Assembly: GCA_003184365.1 (NCBI GenBank)
Contig: NKYR01000024.1
Coordinates: forward strand, 248,001-312,000
DNA from: Evernia prunastri
Taxonomy: Eukaryota > Ascomycota > Lecanoromycetes > Lecanorales > Parmeliaceae
Direction of reading: 5' to 3'
Length of the DNA: 64,000 bases
Within the stretch, counting starts at the first letter, position 1; each line of letters starts with the position of its first letter. Position numbers and translations under genes: made by a program. The notes below the pieces were generated by a model. The model saw only the letters and a program-made list of their open reading frames with translations. It had not been told where the DNA came from and searched no databases. Positions 11,358-23,897 of the stretch are shown piece after piece.

Positions 11358-12983
11358 CTAGTGGACAAACTCCTGGACGTGAGTCTCTTTCCCAGTCAGT
11401 GCCAAGGGCACAATCCCGCTGACGTGCATATCTGGACCGTAAACATGCATGTCCAGTTTCAATTCTTCGCCGACAGCTTTAATATTCTTGAGGCCTTCTT
11501 GGAAGTTGGGACCTGCACGTCGGACCCAGATCTGGACTTTGTGCTCGATAAGAGTAGGGGCGAACTCTCGGAGGGCACGAATGACACCCTTGAACGTTGA
11601 CGCAACCTATCACTGATTCAGCACACGGTATGTTTCGGGAAATTCGACTACTTCGGAGTGAAGAACGTCTTACATTTGTGAAGTTGGCAATACCACCGCC
11701 GATAAACAGAACTTTGCCTTCTGCGCTGATTGGAGCGCGGAGCATGAGATCCAAAACAGTGCGAGCGTAGTAATATGTCTGAGTCTCTGTTGGAGCACCA
11801 GAGTATTCTCCGTAGTTGGCAAGCTCTTCCGAATAGCCGGCAGAGGCAATGGCATCAGCGTAGACGACAGAGGCACCACCACCAGCGACCAAAGTCCAAA
11901 TACGACCCTTGGCATTCAGCACCGTAAGCTTGAGCGAGGCACCAGTCTTAGCATCTAGCTCAGCAATGTAGGATTCTTCTTTGCTCATTTCGCGTCCGAA
12001 AGGTGCCGGAAACTCCATCGGCGGGCCTGCATCTATGCTGACTTTATCGACCTTGATGACCGGTTGACCCAGAGCTACCGGGCCACGAGCAACAGCCCAT
12101 TTGACACCACACTCAAATTCAGCGGTCTGATCGAGCTTAGCAGCCAGATCGAGGAAGTGTACTTCGGCGGATGTGCCCTCAGCATTGGGAATAACAACAA
12201 GAGGGTTGATTTCGAGGTATGTGAATTGGCAGTCGACATAGACAGCGTAAAGTCTTGTGATAAAGTCGATGAGAACATTGTGGACACCTTTGGGGACTTT
12301 CTTCAGCAACGTGCGTGCAATCTCTTCGTTTGATGGGTACTCTGAAAGATCGACAGGAATAAGCAGCTTTTCGGCTTTTGCGTCGACATCTCCAACGTCG
12401 ACACCACCTTCATGTGTGAACAAAATCCAGTCTCCCTACAAATAATATCAGCCAGATCCTTGATTGACCGAACCAACTCTGAGCTTTGTCTCTATACAAG
12501 CTGAAGAGTCCAACATGATGGGGCTGCAAGGGCGCAACCTACGTCTCGCACTGAATTGATGTTGATGTAGTATTCGGTGCCCTCAGGATGAGGCACAAAT
12601 GGTTCGACTAAGAATTGCCTTAGATAGCCCTTGACGGTCTCCACTTGCTGCTCCTTCCCCGCGCGAGCGGCGATCCATTCCTTTGCCTCGGCCCACGTCT
12701 TATTGAGGGCTAGAAGACCACTCTTGCCCCGACGTTTTATTAATTGATCTGGTTTGGCGACGAATTTTGCGTCTTTTTGCAGTAGCCATGGGTAAGTGGT
12801 TTCGGCTTGGTCGAGGATTCCGCGGACATCGGCATCCTCTGGGAAGTAGAGAGACGCCAGTCTTGAGGGTGGGTTGTGGATCGCGGCAGCAGGTAATGGG
12901 GAAGGCTTAATGACGGGAGCTCGTGTGAGATGGTAGTTAAGGATGGCCTTGCCGTCTGCTTCGAGGATGGACTTGGCGGCCAT
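11358..12983 (-). CDS. acl2: ATP-citrate lyase subunit 2 (ATP-grasp/citrate-binding subunit)
   Basis: Three exons on the minus strand: 12983-12543, 12435-11674 and 11606-11358 (483 aa, the usual size for the fungal small subunit). It starts MAAKSILEADGKAIL; the first intron (107 bp) joins NINSVRD to GDWILFTHEGGVDVGDVD, the ATP-grasp domain of succinyl-CoA-synthetase type; LEINPLVV and LVAGGGASVVYAD follow; the last exon carries the citrate-binding part and ends THVQEFVH. With Acl1 it cleaves cytosolic citrate with ATP and CoA to acetyl-CoA and oxaloacetate, feeding lipid synthesis and histone acetylation. In ascomycetes the animal ACLY polypeptide is split into two genes; its partner lies divergently at 14085. 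Confidence 0.97.
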
Positions 12984-14084
12984 TGTGAAAAGTGGTACTC
13001 CAAGTGTAGGCTAGGCAGTGTCAGCAATTGTATAGCTTCCACTGTGCCTTGTACATGCGATGGCAACACTCACATTGGACTGTGGCTATCCAATTTTAGG
13101 ATTTTGCGTATAACTTGGGTAGAAGTATTGCGTGTGCAGATAGATAGAAGTGGTAGAAGAAATGTGGAAAGATTGCCTGGATATGTCTAGCAATTGAAGC
13201 AGTGGAACCAGAAGTATTTTTCGCAAATAAAAAAGCTTGTTGGTGAGAGAGCTGTTCTAGTGGAGCTCGGGAAAAGAAGAGAAAAATTCGCCGTTGAGTA
13301 GCGGACTCAATGGGCTACTCTAGCTGTCGATCAGCCAATTTCAAAGAGAGTCAATTCGGTGACCGATAATGGTTGATATTGGAATATAATCGATATCAAT
13401 TGATGCGATTGATGTGAAGAAATGCTTATACCGAGCGGTGATGCTGATGCTGATGTCAAAAAAATTGAAGGAAGACAATCTTACTACCTTACCTACTTTT
13501 CTTTGCTTCCAAATCCAAGACTTGGCCGTGGAGTCAGCTGAAAGCGGACTTGCCTAATGCGGGTTAGTATCCCCAGATTGAAGCTCAACCACGGGAGCGC
13601 TGGGGTCCTTTGGGGGCTTGAGACTCGGGAACTGAGGAGCTCAGTGAAAAAAAAATAGGTGTCTTTTTAACTCTTTAAACTCTTGGACTCTTTGATCTTG
13701 TTTGTTCGGCCGATTACTATCAACTTCTTCTTCTTCTTCTTCTTCTATCTTCTTCTCTTCTTGATATAAGAGACAGACACATCATACGAGTGATACCAGC
13801 GAGCGTCTCACTCTCTTTATCCATTATCTAGATTACTCGTACAACTACCTTAATCTTACTCATCTGGGAGTCCTGACTAACACCGCTGTTTCGCTCCGGC
13901 CTCCGAAGCTCCCCCCAATCTAGTCAGTTCCCATGCATCCTGCACACTTCCTGCACACCACTTTCTCGGGCCATACAACTTGCCGCTTCTGAGCTGACAC
14001 TTTCACTTGCGCTGTCAGACCGTCGCTCTCTTTTTCACATTTTTTACACTTCCACTTCATCCATCATCTTCCACAACCACCATC
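12984..14084. promoter_or_regulatory. bidirectional acl2-acl1 promoter region
   Basis: 1.1 kb separates the two start codons of the two subunits of one enzyme. It holds both promoters and 5' leaders. A (CTT)n tract at 13724-13762, on the acl1 side, and long pyrimidine-rich runs up to 14080 mark the acl1 leader. An AT-rich patch with repeated GATATC-like words lies at about 13370-13420. Confidence 0.7.
13724..13762. repeat. CTT microsatellite
   Basis: About 39 bp of nearly uninterrupted CTT/TTC repeats in the acl1 upstream region. Such pyrimidine tracts are common close to transcription starts in filamentous fungi. Confidence 0.9.
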
Positions 14085-16292
14085 ATGCCTGCTCCTACCA
14101 CCAACGGAACCCCAATGGCCACCACCTCCGCACCTCAAACAAATGGCACAACCAACAGTAACGGCCCTTCTGCTGCTGGCGCATCCGCAAACGACAACAT
14201 TCGGCGCTTCGCTGCTCCTAGCAGGTCCCTGAGCCCAAGAGCAGAGCACATGCTCTTCAACGACAAGACACGATGTTTCGTCTAGTAAGCCCCCGAAGCT
14301 GCAAATCACCAAACATGCACCTCCGCTGACTTTCCTTTCAGTGGTCTACAACCTCGCGCTGTACAGGGAATGCTGGACTTCGACTTCATTTGCAAACGCA
14401 AGACGCCTTCAGTCGCTGGTATCATCTATACATTTGGTGGTCAATTCGTTAGCAAGATGTGAGATCCTATGCCGGCGGATGCCCTACAAATTTCGGAGGC
14501 TGACCATCAAAATTGCAGGTATTGGGGAACTAGCGAGACTCTTCTTCCGGTCTACCAAGATGTCGAGCAGGCAATGTTGAAGCACAGCGATGTGGACACT
14601 GTGGTTAACTTTGCGTCTTCCCGAAGTGTGTACAGCTCCACAATGGAGCTGATGAACTACCCTCAAATTAAGTCAATCGCCATCATTGCCGAAGGCGTTC
14701 CTGAGCGACGTGCACGCGAGATCCTCCATGTCGCCCGCAAGAAGGGCATCACCATAATTGGTCCCGCCACTGTTGGAGGCATCAAACCTGGCTCGTACAA
14801 GATCGGCAACACAGGAGGAATGATGGACAATATTGTCGCGTCGAAACTCTACCGCAAGGGTTCTGTTGGATACGTCTCAAAGTCCGGAGGCATGTCCAAT
14901 GAGCTCAACAACATCATATGCAATACTACGAACGGTGTCTACGAGGGTGTCGCGATCGGAGGCGATCGGTATCCCGGAACTACCTTCATTGACCACATTC
15001 TTCGATACCAAGCTGACCCTGAGTGCAAGCTCATCCTCCTGCTTGGGGAAGTGGGTGGTGTGGAAGAGTATCGTGTAATTGAGGCGGCCAAGGATGGCAC
15101 CATAACAAAACCCATTGTGGCATGGGCTATCGGCACCTGCGCGAGCATGTTTAAGACAGAGGTTCAATTCGGTCACGCTGGCTCTTCTGCCAACTCTCAG
15201 CTAGAGACTGCAGTTTCCAAGAACAAGGCCATGAAAGACGCTGGTTTCCACGTGCCCGATACATTCGAAGATATGCCCGATCTCCTCGCATCGGTCTACC
15301 AGACACTGGTGAAAAAGGGGACGATTAAGCCACAACCAGAGCCAGTCCCACCAAAGATCCCCATCGACTACTCATGGGCGCAAGAGCTCGGTCTCATCCG
15401 TAAACCAGCTGCCTTCATTTCAACAATTTCCGATGACCGTGGCCAAGAGCTGTTGTATGCTGGAATGCCAATTTCCGACGTCTTTAAGGAGGAAATCGGT
15501 ATTGGTGGTGTGATGTCTTTGCTGTGGTTCCGTCGTCGTCTCCCAGAATACGCCAGCCGTTTCCTTGAGATGGTACTCATGTTAACCGCGGACCACGGTC
15601 CAGCCGTATCGGGAGCCATGAATACTATTATTACCACAAGAGCAGGGAAGGATCTTATCAGCGCTTTGGTCTCCGGTCTCCTTACCATTGGCTCGAGGTT
15701 TGGTGGTGCTTTAGACGGTGCAGCAGAAGAGTTCACCAAAGCCTTCGACAAAGGTCTCAGTCCTCGTGACTTCGTCGACACCATGAGGAAAGAGAACAAG
15801 CTAAGTATGATGTCCTCATGTTGCCTCTCTTCGAACCCATAGCTAAGAAGCATAGTTCCCGGTATCGGCCATAAAGTCAAATCCCGCAATAACCCCGATC
15901 TCCGTGTTGAGCTAGTCAAAGAGTTCGTCAAGAAGCGCTTCCCCAGCTGCAAGATGCTCGACTACGCCATCGCTGTCGAGACCGTCACTACCTCCAAGAA
16001 GGACAACCTCATTCTCAACGTTGATGGCTGTGTCGCAGTCTGCTTTGTAGATCTGATGCGGAATTGCGGCGCCTTCAGTCCTGAGGAAGCCGAAGACTAT
16101 CTGAACATGGGTGTTCTTAACGGATTGTTCGTGCTGGGCAGGAGCATTGGTTTGATTGCGCATTACCTTGATCAGAAGCGTCTACGGACCGGTCTGTACA
16201 GACATCCGTGGGACGATATCACTTATCTGCTACCAAACTTGGCACAAGGCGCTAATCCTGGGAACGAGGGAAGAGTTGAAGTTCGATTGTAA
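14085..16292 (+). CDS. acl1: ATP-citrate lyase subunit 1 (catalytic CoA-ligase/lyase subunit)
   Basis: Four exons: 14085-14284, 14342-14458, 14519-15804 and 15856-16292, giving 679 aa. After a 40-residue Thr/Asn/Ala-rich lead the sequence RRFAAPSRSLSPRAEHMLF opens the CoA-binding domain; GPATVGGIKPG and GHAGSSAN follow, the latter carrying the histidine phosphorylated during catalysis. The C-terminal citrate-synthase-like lyase module includes LTADHGPAVSGA and RFGGALDGAA. The last intron falls between MRKENKL and IPGIGHKVK. Works as a hetero-oligomer with Acl2 in the cytosol to make acetyl-CoA. All expected residues are present and length fits the family. Confidence 0.97.
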
Positions 16293-16729
16293 GTGGTATA
16301 GGTACACAAAAACGTATGGTTACAATGTCAGCAAGAAAGTTTCTTCACATTCAACAGCTTGGAAGCGGTATGTGTGATTCTTCGAATGTCCGATAGACAT
16401 GGATCGATTTATTCGGCGTTCAATGTACTGCAGTGGATTGTCCTTCTGTCATCCTAGGCGTCCCTAGCAGCTGCCAGATCTTTTGCATCAATAGATTAAT
16501 ACCAAGCATGGACTTCAACGTTCGCCGTTTATCCTTCGTGGACTAGTTTCGCAGATGGATAACTCAGCTGGTGGCATGTCCAGACTTCCTGGCCAGCGCC
16601 GTAGCCTAATTGAATTGACTGCATTTTCCTGGCCAGTAGGCTTAGTTCACTCCTCGCAATGCAAATCCGCCTGTACTCCCGAGGCAGTCCTCGATCCCCT
16701 CGTAGACAATGCCCATTCTGCCAGCCTTA
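16293..16729. other. 3'-3' intergenic region, no gene seen
   Basis: Space between the convergent ends of acl1 and the polymerase delta subunit gene. It should hold both terminators; no further feature seen. Confidence 0.6.
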
Positions 16730-17565
16730 CTACTCGTTCACGGCAAGTCTACTCGTCAACAGCCCTTCCATGAAGGCCCGCTCCGCCTTTCCGTTCCCAC
16801 TCTTCTCCTCCTTCAACAGCACAGCCAGGACCTCAACCGGCGGCTTGAGTCCCAGGTTATCCGCCCGCTTCCACCGCTTCATGCGGGACATTCCAATACA
16901 AGGCTGTCCTCCCGAGGCGCAATCAGCATTTTCCCCTTCACGAACCAAAACGGCGTAGCGTAGCGCAGTTCCCACAAAAAAAAAAGGAAAAAAGAAGAAG
17001 AAAAAAACGTAGACCAAAACGAACAAGAATGAAAACGGACAAGAACACTCACCCCGTACTGACTCGAGAGGTCAAAGTGCCGCAGGATCTTCTCGTCCAC
17101 GCTCAGCCCCCGCTGATGCACCCGCGGCGCGATCCGCTCGTCCTCCTTCCCCTTCCAGTACCGCTTCACCTGCGTCTCCGACACCCTGCCCGCTCTCTCC
17201 TCCGCTTCCCCCTTCACATCCTCCCCCGTCGCCGCGGTCGCCGCGGTGCTCTGGCCTCGGATCGCGAGCGCCCTCGGACTCTCCAGTTGGCGTTCCGGGG
17301 GCGGGGGGTATCCTTCTTCTTGTCCTTCGTCGTCCGGGCCGGGCGACGGCGTCGAGATGTCGGCGACGGCTTTCTGGAGGCGGTCGGCGTCGGTGGGCGT
17401 GGACGTGGGTGAGGGTTTCTTGTTGTTGTTGTTCTTCTTCTTGCTGCTGCCGCTGCCGGCCGTGGGCAGGGAGGGTTTGGTGACTTTATTGGAGTTGGGG
17501 CCGAAGGCGAGGGTTTGTTGGGCGCGGGCGGCGGTTGCGGAGGGCTTGCGGCGGGTGGGAGGCAT
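16730..17565 (-). CDS. cdm1: DNA polymerase delta subunit 4 (Cdm1/POLD4 family)
   Basis: Two exons on the minus strand: 17565-17053 and 16903-16730, giving 228 aa. The intron is 149 bp, long for this window, and contains a run of ten T with respect to the gene. The N-terminus (TRRKPSATAARAQQTLAFG) is basic and has a PCNA-box-like QQTLAF; a low-complexity Asn/Lys/Pro linker follows; the conserved domain starts at EKILRHFDLSSQYG and continues over the splice as PCIGMSRMKRWKRADNLGL. This is the small accessory subunit of the replicative polymerase delta holoenzyme in the nucleus. Domain match is clear; the acceptor (GGACAG) has a poor pyrimidine tract but is the only one that restores the domain. 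Confidence 0.88.
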
Positions 17566-18142
17566 TTTGGGTGGTTCGGTGGTGGGTTATGATTGTTTCA
17601 GGGCGGTGGAGACGGTGCTTTGGTGGTGGTTGTGTATGGGCTAAGAGGGATTGGATTGGTGAGTCGATATGACGTTCGCTAGCGCCAGATGGTTGGTTGC
17701 CCAAGCGACGCGCCAAGCTTTCGGAAGCTCGACTTATCTCGCATCATCGTGGTCAAAGAAGATCAAGAAGAGTTCAAATTTACTTGAGCAAGCTGAGTGT
17801 ACTTGAGGTTATTATTCGTCGCGGACTCCCTAAGCTACAACAAAAGTAAGAACAGTTTGCAATACTTCTGGGCAGGCCTTGTGAGGGTCTTGTTACTCTT
17901 ACATGTGCACAGTGGTGCAGTAGTATCTTCAGGAGCCGCTTCCACATTTGGGAACAATGAAAACACTTGGCAAAGACTTAAAAGAACCTTCAGAATATTA
18001 TCTCAAGTCGCTTCTCTCAAAATCAGGACTAACCCTTTGCACAGAGCAAAGCAATGGCGCTAAAGCCATGCTCGCAACCTTGCTGTGTCACGAAGACTCG
18101 TTCTTCTAAAAGCAGTACATCTCACTGGCAGTATTGTTGCAT
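17566..18142. other. intergenic region, no gene seen
   Basis: Upstream flank of the polymerase subunit gene and 3' flank of the next minus-strand gene. Nothing recognisable. Confidence 0.6.
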
Positions 18143-19988
18143 CTAGGCCTGATGGGGCTGATTTCTGACTTCCTGCTTCGGAAAACCCAGATACCGTTTG
18201 AATGAAGTCACGATTGGTATAGGGACCGAAGGACTAATGGGAGGCTGTGAGGTTTCGTTGGCGGATCTGCGCGGCGAACTCGTATCCCCGGCCGTATCCC
18301 TACTAGCTCTCCTCGATGATTGGCGTGCAGCTGCTTGGGATGGAAAGTCATTCGAAGTTCCTTCGATTCTGTGACCCCTTCTGTATGGCCGATAGTCCTG
18401 ATCTTCTTTAGGTCTTCCTGACCCCCGTCTGGATTCCTCAAAATAGGACCTGGAGTCCCTTGGGAGATCGTGCCTACCATCCCATTCCTCCTGAGGGACT
18501 GAGAGCCGACGCCGTGGAGACCCAGGTGAATACTCGTGCCTTCGTGTGATGGGGTGAGATGCTCTTCTTTGACTGAAATCAATTTGTCTGCTCCCAGAAG
18601 TAGTGGTTGAGTCACTGTCGGTGGACATGGAGGCATTCTCTGCCCACCTAGTATTGTCAGAATCCTCGTCATCGGGTGAGGATATGATCTGGGTTTCTGC
18701 AGACTCATAATCGATCGCTGCTGACGGTGCCATTGAACCGGTTAGTGAGCCGCCTGTGATCCTGTGCGGTTTTAAATGCCTCTCTCTTTCTGGAGTTGTC
18801 ACAACTATGACTGGTTTCGCGATGACAATCAGAGGTAGGCCCTCAGGACGAAGCCGGACAACTGACGGATGCAGGCAGTACAATGCCCTTCCAACCTCCT
18901 TCTCACCTCTTGGTTTTAGCCATGTCTCTGCGTCTTTCAAATCACATTCGTCGAGCATTTGTTTTGGGGAAAGTCTGTCAAAAATGCTGATAGGCCTCAT
19001 GTCATATTGGTGGCTAGAAGATCTGAGATCTTGATGGAGTTTGATTGCTGGATCCAAGATCTCTCGCTTGAACCTTCCTTCGATTTTGGCGAAAGGACCG
19101 GCCTCGAGCAGCCAGGGCGAAAGAAACCTGTCCAGATAGTGACAGATTCTTCTCGAAGCTGCCTCAAGGCGAGTCTCGTTCTCACGAAGCGCCGTCATTG
19201 CTGTTAGCGTCTCGGATTTCCATGGATCTATCCTTTTTTGCTCTGCCACATATTTGTCAGAGAGTCAACTTAGAATCAGGTGCGCGCTAAACTGACTTTG
19301 AGCCTGACTAGCATGCGTCATGCCCTTTTCTACCTCCTTCAACATCCGAATATGTTCCTCGGTGATCCCCATTGGATAGGGGTTGTCGAAAACGAAGGTA
19401 TCGAGAATCCACTGAATTATCACAGATAGGATATAGAAGTTGGAGCCTTTGTAAGGCCCCCATGCACTGATATCTGCCTTTCTGATAAACTTGTCCAGTC
19501 GATACCGAGATTTCCGCGTCTTTGGCTTCTGCGCTTGTTGCTGCTTGCGACAGTAGTTGTACAACGCATTGTCAACGATATCTACCATGATATCGAAAAC
19601 GAAACTGTCTATCGATCCATGAATCCGTCCCAAGGCCTTTTGAATGGAGTCGTCGGAGATCTGAGTAGGCGGCATCCGCTTGAATAGTTCTGATTTGCAC
19701 TCCTCCAAATCTTTTATTAAAGCCCCTCTTTCTTCTATCAAACGCCTTCTCTCCTCCATCAGCATGGATATTCTTTGGTCTTTGTCCGTCCACTGGTCGC
19801 TAGGATCTACGGACTTCATTTGGCGCTGACTAGGCGAAATATTTGGAGGACTCTTGATCTCGTCCTCACCTAACTTACTTGAAGATCAGATAGGTTATTG
19901 CAAATTTCTCAATCGTAAGAAAACTCACTTGAAAATGTGTGCTGACGTCGCTGTGAGGCTGCTGCAACGATACGATATCACCTTCCAT
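18143..19988 (-). CDS. conserved fungal protein of unknown function with coiled coil and SR-like tail
   Basis: Three exons on the minus strand: 19988-19929, 19873-19297 and 19242-18143, giving 578 aa. The first acceptor (AAG) is weak but is the one that keeps phase. Residues about 45-80 form a charged coiled coil (DQRISMLMEERRRLIEE). The middle (residues 80-330) is globular with many aromatic residues, for example WGPYKGSNFYILSVIIQWILD. The last 200 residues are Ser/Arg/Asp-rich, with many SRR and RRxS sites that could be kinase targets. No signal peptide and no membrane span. I do not recognise a named domain. Confidence 0.78.
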
Positions 19989-21139
19989 GTTGGCTTCAAC
20001 CTCCCTCAATTGCTTCTATGATTGAGGATCGGAATTCTGATCACAGTCAAAGGAAATCATCTGACGGTGACTTGGCTACTGTGGTCAAACGCTGTTCTTG
20101 AACAGTGAGCTCATCCTACTGCACGACTGATTCATACTTGGCACCCTACCTGTCTACCTTGGTAGCTTGAAAAGAGCGAAATGGCAATCTCGAGCCGAAA
20201 GTGCATGAATGTGCATGAAGTGCCTACTGTGCTTGAAATGAATGGGCCTTAGCATGCGAATCGTGTAAGGTCTGGCGTTTGTAATAAATCCCTCGATTTT
20301 CGCAAAAGGCTGCGAATCCGCAGCTTGACAAGGTATCTATAGCCTTGTACGCTTTCGAAGACCCCTGTCCAGAGCTGCTCTGCAAAATAATCAAAACGAA
20401 TCATCACACATTTCAGCTCCCTCCTTCAACGCATATGCCTCGTAGAGGATGGACCCCTGATGCAGTCATCACTGATGAACACACTTGTAGGCTTTCGGAG
20501 TCAACTTCTGTCTTTGTTCTGAGCCGAGAGGGGGATTACCGTGCGTCGTTGCCTTGGGAGGATTGAGCCACCCAAGGGAAAGTCCGTTCAGGTTTTCTGA
20601 CTCCGTCATGCTAACAATGGCCGCAATTTACCAAGGAAACATTTGTATTGGGCGACGCACATGCGACTAGGCTCTGGTTCCGAACAATCGGGCGCTCTCG
20701 GAAATTATTCCTTTACCAATCGGTGCTGATTTCATTGGCTCGGATTTTAGTATCTAAGTCCTGAACGTGGGATGCGCCCTATTTGTGAGTCACCGATCCA
20801 TTTGCATTCATCCGCTCTTCTGAATTTGGAACCGTGCGGGAGAGAAGACATTTACAGAAAATTGCTGCAGCTGCAATGTGCTGACAAAACGTGCCGCGGG
20901 GAACATACCCCGAGGGATGAATGCTAATAGTGGGGTACACACTCCCTATCTGTCTCCAGGATGAGGCTCTTTGGCAGCCTTGCTGTAGCCTTACTTGGAA
21001 GAACAGAATTCTCATTCACTTCATGGAGACACGATGCTGTAGCCTATGCTAAAGGCTTCTAACATGGTACTCAGTGTCCGGTATCACACCAATACTTCGC
21101 ACAGCTAGACTCTAGGCGTTTTGAGTGGAACACTCCAAT
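19989..21139. other. intergenic region, no gene seen
   Basis: 1.15 kb between divergent genes. Several short open frames, none with splice partners or familiar content. The part next to 21140 should hold the promoter of the Hsp70-like gene. Confidence 0.55.
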
Positions 21140-23386
21140 ATGCCTGTCAGTGAGAGAGCGGTTGAGCAGAAAATACTGGTTGCTGTGGACTTCGGTAAGC
21201 AGGTTGATGTGGAAATGGGTGATTCTATTCAACCAGCTCACTAATCGCCAGGAACCACTTTTTCGAGCGTTGTCTGGGAACAGACCGGCGAAGTAAAGCC
21301 ATGATCGTTAAAGACTGTCTGCTATCTGACTTCGAATTTCCAGCTCGGTGGCCAACACGTTATACAACACTGGCCGGATGAAAATTCCACGAGTCAAGAT
21401 TTCCACGGAAATACCACTGACAAAGTTCCCACGTGAGTGGGAAATGAAGCTTTTCAACAAACCTTTAAATCACATACACTGAAATCGAGCCATAGAACCC
21501 TGCTATATGATATCGACGGTTACAGATGGGGTTACCAGATCCAAAATAAGGAGCAACGATATGAATGGTTCAAGCTGGGCCTTGACCCTTCAATGCAGCG
21601 AGAGAAGTCGAGTCTTGCGAGAAGATATCCGGGGAACACGCAAATACCCATGCAGCTGTGGTCCAGTAACGACGTTTCTCCCCAGAAGCTCACCACCGAC
21701 TACCTGAAGGCGGTTCGTTCCCATGTTGAGCGCATGTTGCTCCGAAACGTCATTGATGCCATTCTTCGACGTACCCAGCGAGAATATATCATCACTGTCC
21801 CAGCAGTCTGGGGAGAGAAGGCACGGAATCTGACCGCCCAATGCGCTAGAGACGCCGGCATGGGCTCTCAAGATAGACTTCACATCATCACGGAACCAGA
21901 GGCAGCTGCAGTGTACGCAATATCGAATTTCAAGGAGATCAACACTGGAGGCCTTGAAAAGGGAGATACTTTCGTGCTATGCGATGCAGGTGGAGGGTAC
22001 TCCATATTCCTCTGTCTTTTTTACCGTTGTCTATACTGATTAACAGTTGAATAGGACGGTCGATTTGATTTCCTACACTATCCAGACTCTAGACCCCATA
22101 ATTCAGCTCAAAGAAGCCGCTGCTGGTTCAGGCGATGCTTGTGGCAGCATATTCCTAAATCGCATCTTTGCAGAATTCTTGAATAAGAGATTCAAGGGTG
22201 ACCCTAACTGGGAGTCAGATCCGGAGATCTTGGAAGAGGCCATGGACCACTTCGAAAAGGAGACGAAAATTCGGTTCAACGGTAAAAAGGGAGATAATAT
22301 CCCAGTGGCTGGAGTTGGGCCACGGCCAGGGGTCAAAAGATACCGACTTGAGCTCTCAAGCACCGAGATCAAAGGGATCTTTGAGCCTGTGATCAGCCAC
22401 ATTCTCGCCCTCATCGAGAAGCAGATACAAGACACTGCGAAGAAGGTCAAGCTGATCCTTCTCGTTGGTGGCTTTGGTAATAGCATTTATCTCCAAAGCA
22501 GGATCAAAGAGAGCTTTGGACCACGCGGTATCGAGGTGAAGGTTTCTCCTGACAGGTCTGTACCAGCCAATTATACATGTTGAACACGGCAAACACACAT
22601 CATACTGACTGTCAACATTAGTCAAACTGCAGTCGTTCGCGGAGCTTTGATGAGAGGCTTGGCAGAGGTCAAGGGACTTACGACGAAGCTCCCGCGTATA
22701 AGGGCTCGGATAGCTCGAAAACACTACGGAACCGAATGCGTTACCCCTTACAAAAAGCGCCAACATCCAAATGATGATGGGCATAGCCCTGAGCGAAAGC
22801 ATGTTCACTCATCTTGAAATTCTCAGCTCTACACTAATATACCTGGTAGGATACCGAATCCATACGCTGGCAAAGACCATGTCAAGGTTATGAGATGGTT
22901 TCTCAAGAAGGTATTGCAGTAGAATTAAAATCGAGTTGGCACATTGGCATGAGCTCATTCGGTGCGCTAGGGAGACATGATAGAAGAAAACGAGCCAGCA
23001 GTCTTCAGGTTTTCAACAGACCAATCGGTCTCTGCCGGCCGTCCTAAGCAGATATCAATAGACATCTACTGCCATACGGATTCGAGAGACACAGGCGCTC
23101 CGCAGTACAAAACCATGGGTGAGAGATTGGGATATACCTCGATGATCATTTAGGCTAATTGTCTCTTATAGATGTCGAGAAATTAGGGGTAGTCACAGCC
23201 GACATACACAGCATTGACAGGAATTTGTTAAAGAAAGAGCCTGGAGGCGATGGGAAGGAATACTATGTCATGGATTTTGACATTGAGATGAGGTGCTTTG
23301 CGGCCAAGATGGAGTTCACGCCCATTTATTGTTATGGGTTGGACAAGCAGATGAGATTCGAGCCGGCTGCATTTGAGTATGAGTAG
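21140..23386 (+). CDS. Hsp70-like (actin-fold ATPase) protein, nine exons
   Basis: Proposed exons: 21140-21194, 21252-21292, 21344-21432, 21496-21996, 22055-22555, 22622-22739, 22827-22910, 22971-23118 and 23172-23386 (583 aa). Nucleotide-binding motifs are in order: phosphate-1 VAVDFGTTFSSVVW across introns 1 and 2, TVPAVWGEKARNLT, ITEPEAAA, phosphate-2 LCDAGGGTVDLISY across intron 4, and LILLVGGFGNSIYLQ. The family is the fungal Hsp70-like group (HSPA12-like), which lacks a typical substrate-binding domain. Its job is unknown. The weak point is intron 6 (22740-22826, donor GTTACC): reading straight on instead reaches a stop near 22817, so either this intron is real or the gene is damaged. 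Introns 7 and 8 then restore GDMIEENEPAVF and a clean C-terminus. Confidence 0.82.
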
Positions 23387-23897
23387 GGAAGAGGCAGCAC
23401 GGATTTGGGGCGGACTGGGAATCTTTCCAGGGGCTGATGGTTGGTAACGGTGTCATTCATGCAGCTTTCTCGAGGTTATCTCAATGCATTTCGCGTCTCC
23501 GCCTCTGCCAACTGCTAACGCTAATTCCGAAGACCGTCTCTGCAAGAAGGGAAGCAGAAAGTCTGCGAGAATGAGACCTGAAGGCAAGTTGGAAGGGATC
23601 GTTCGGAGCTTAAATGGGGAAATCTTGTCAGATCCTAGGGCCTCTTTTGACCGTGTCCAAGAAGCTGACCCACTAGAGCGGGACCCGTGATGACTCGTTC
23701 CACACTCGGGTGGATCACATGCGTTTGAGAACTCCACGTCAGACCGTTTCCAGGGAAAAAGCTTCAGGCAGGGTTTGCATCCGGCCTTTCAAGTCTCACC
23801 CCCACTCCTTTAGACCATGCTCATCAACAGGAATCTTGTTCCTCGAACCTTCCCCCTTTGAGGCCCTTCGTGTAGTAAGAAAGCCCCGCTAAGGTCT
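23387..23897. other. intergenic region, no gene seen
   Basis: Between the convergent ends of the Hsp70-like gene and the small membrane protein gene. Nothing recognisable. Confidence 0.6.
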
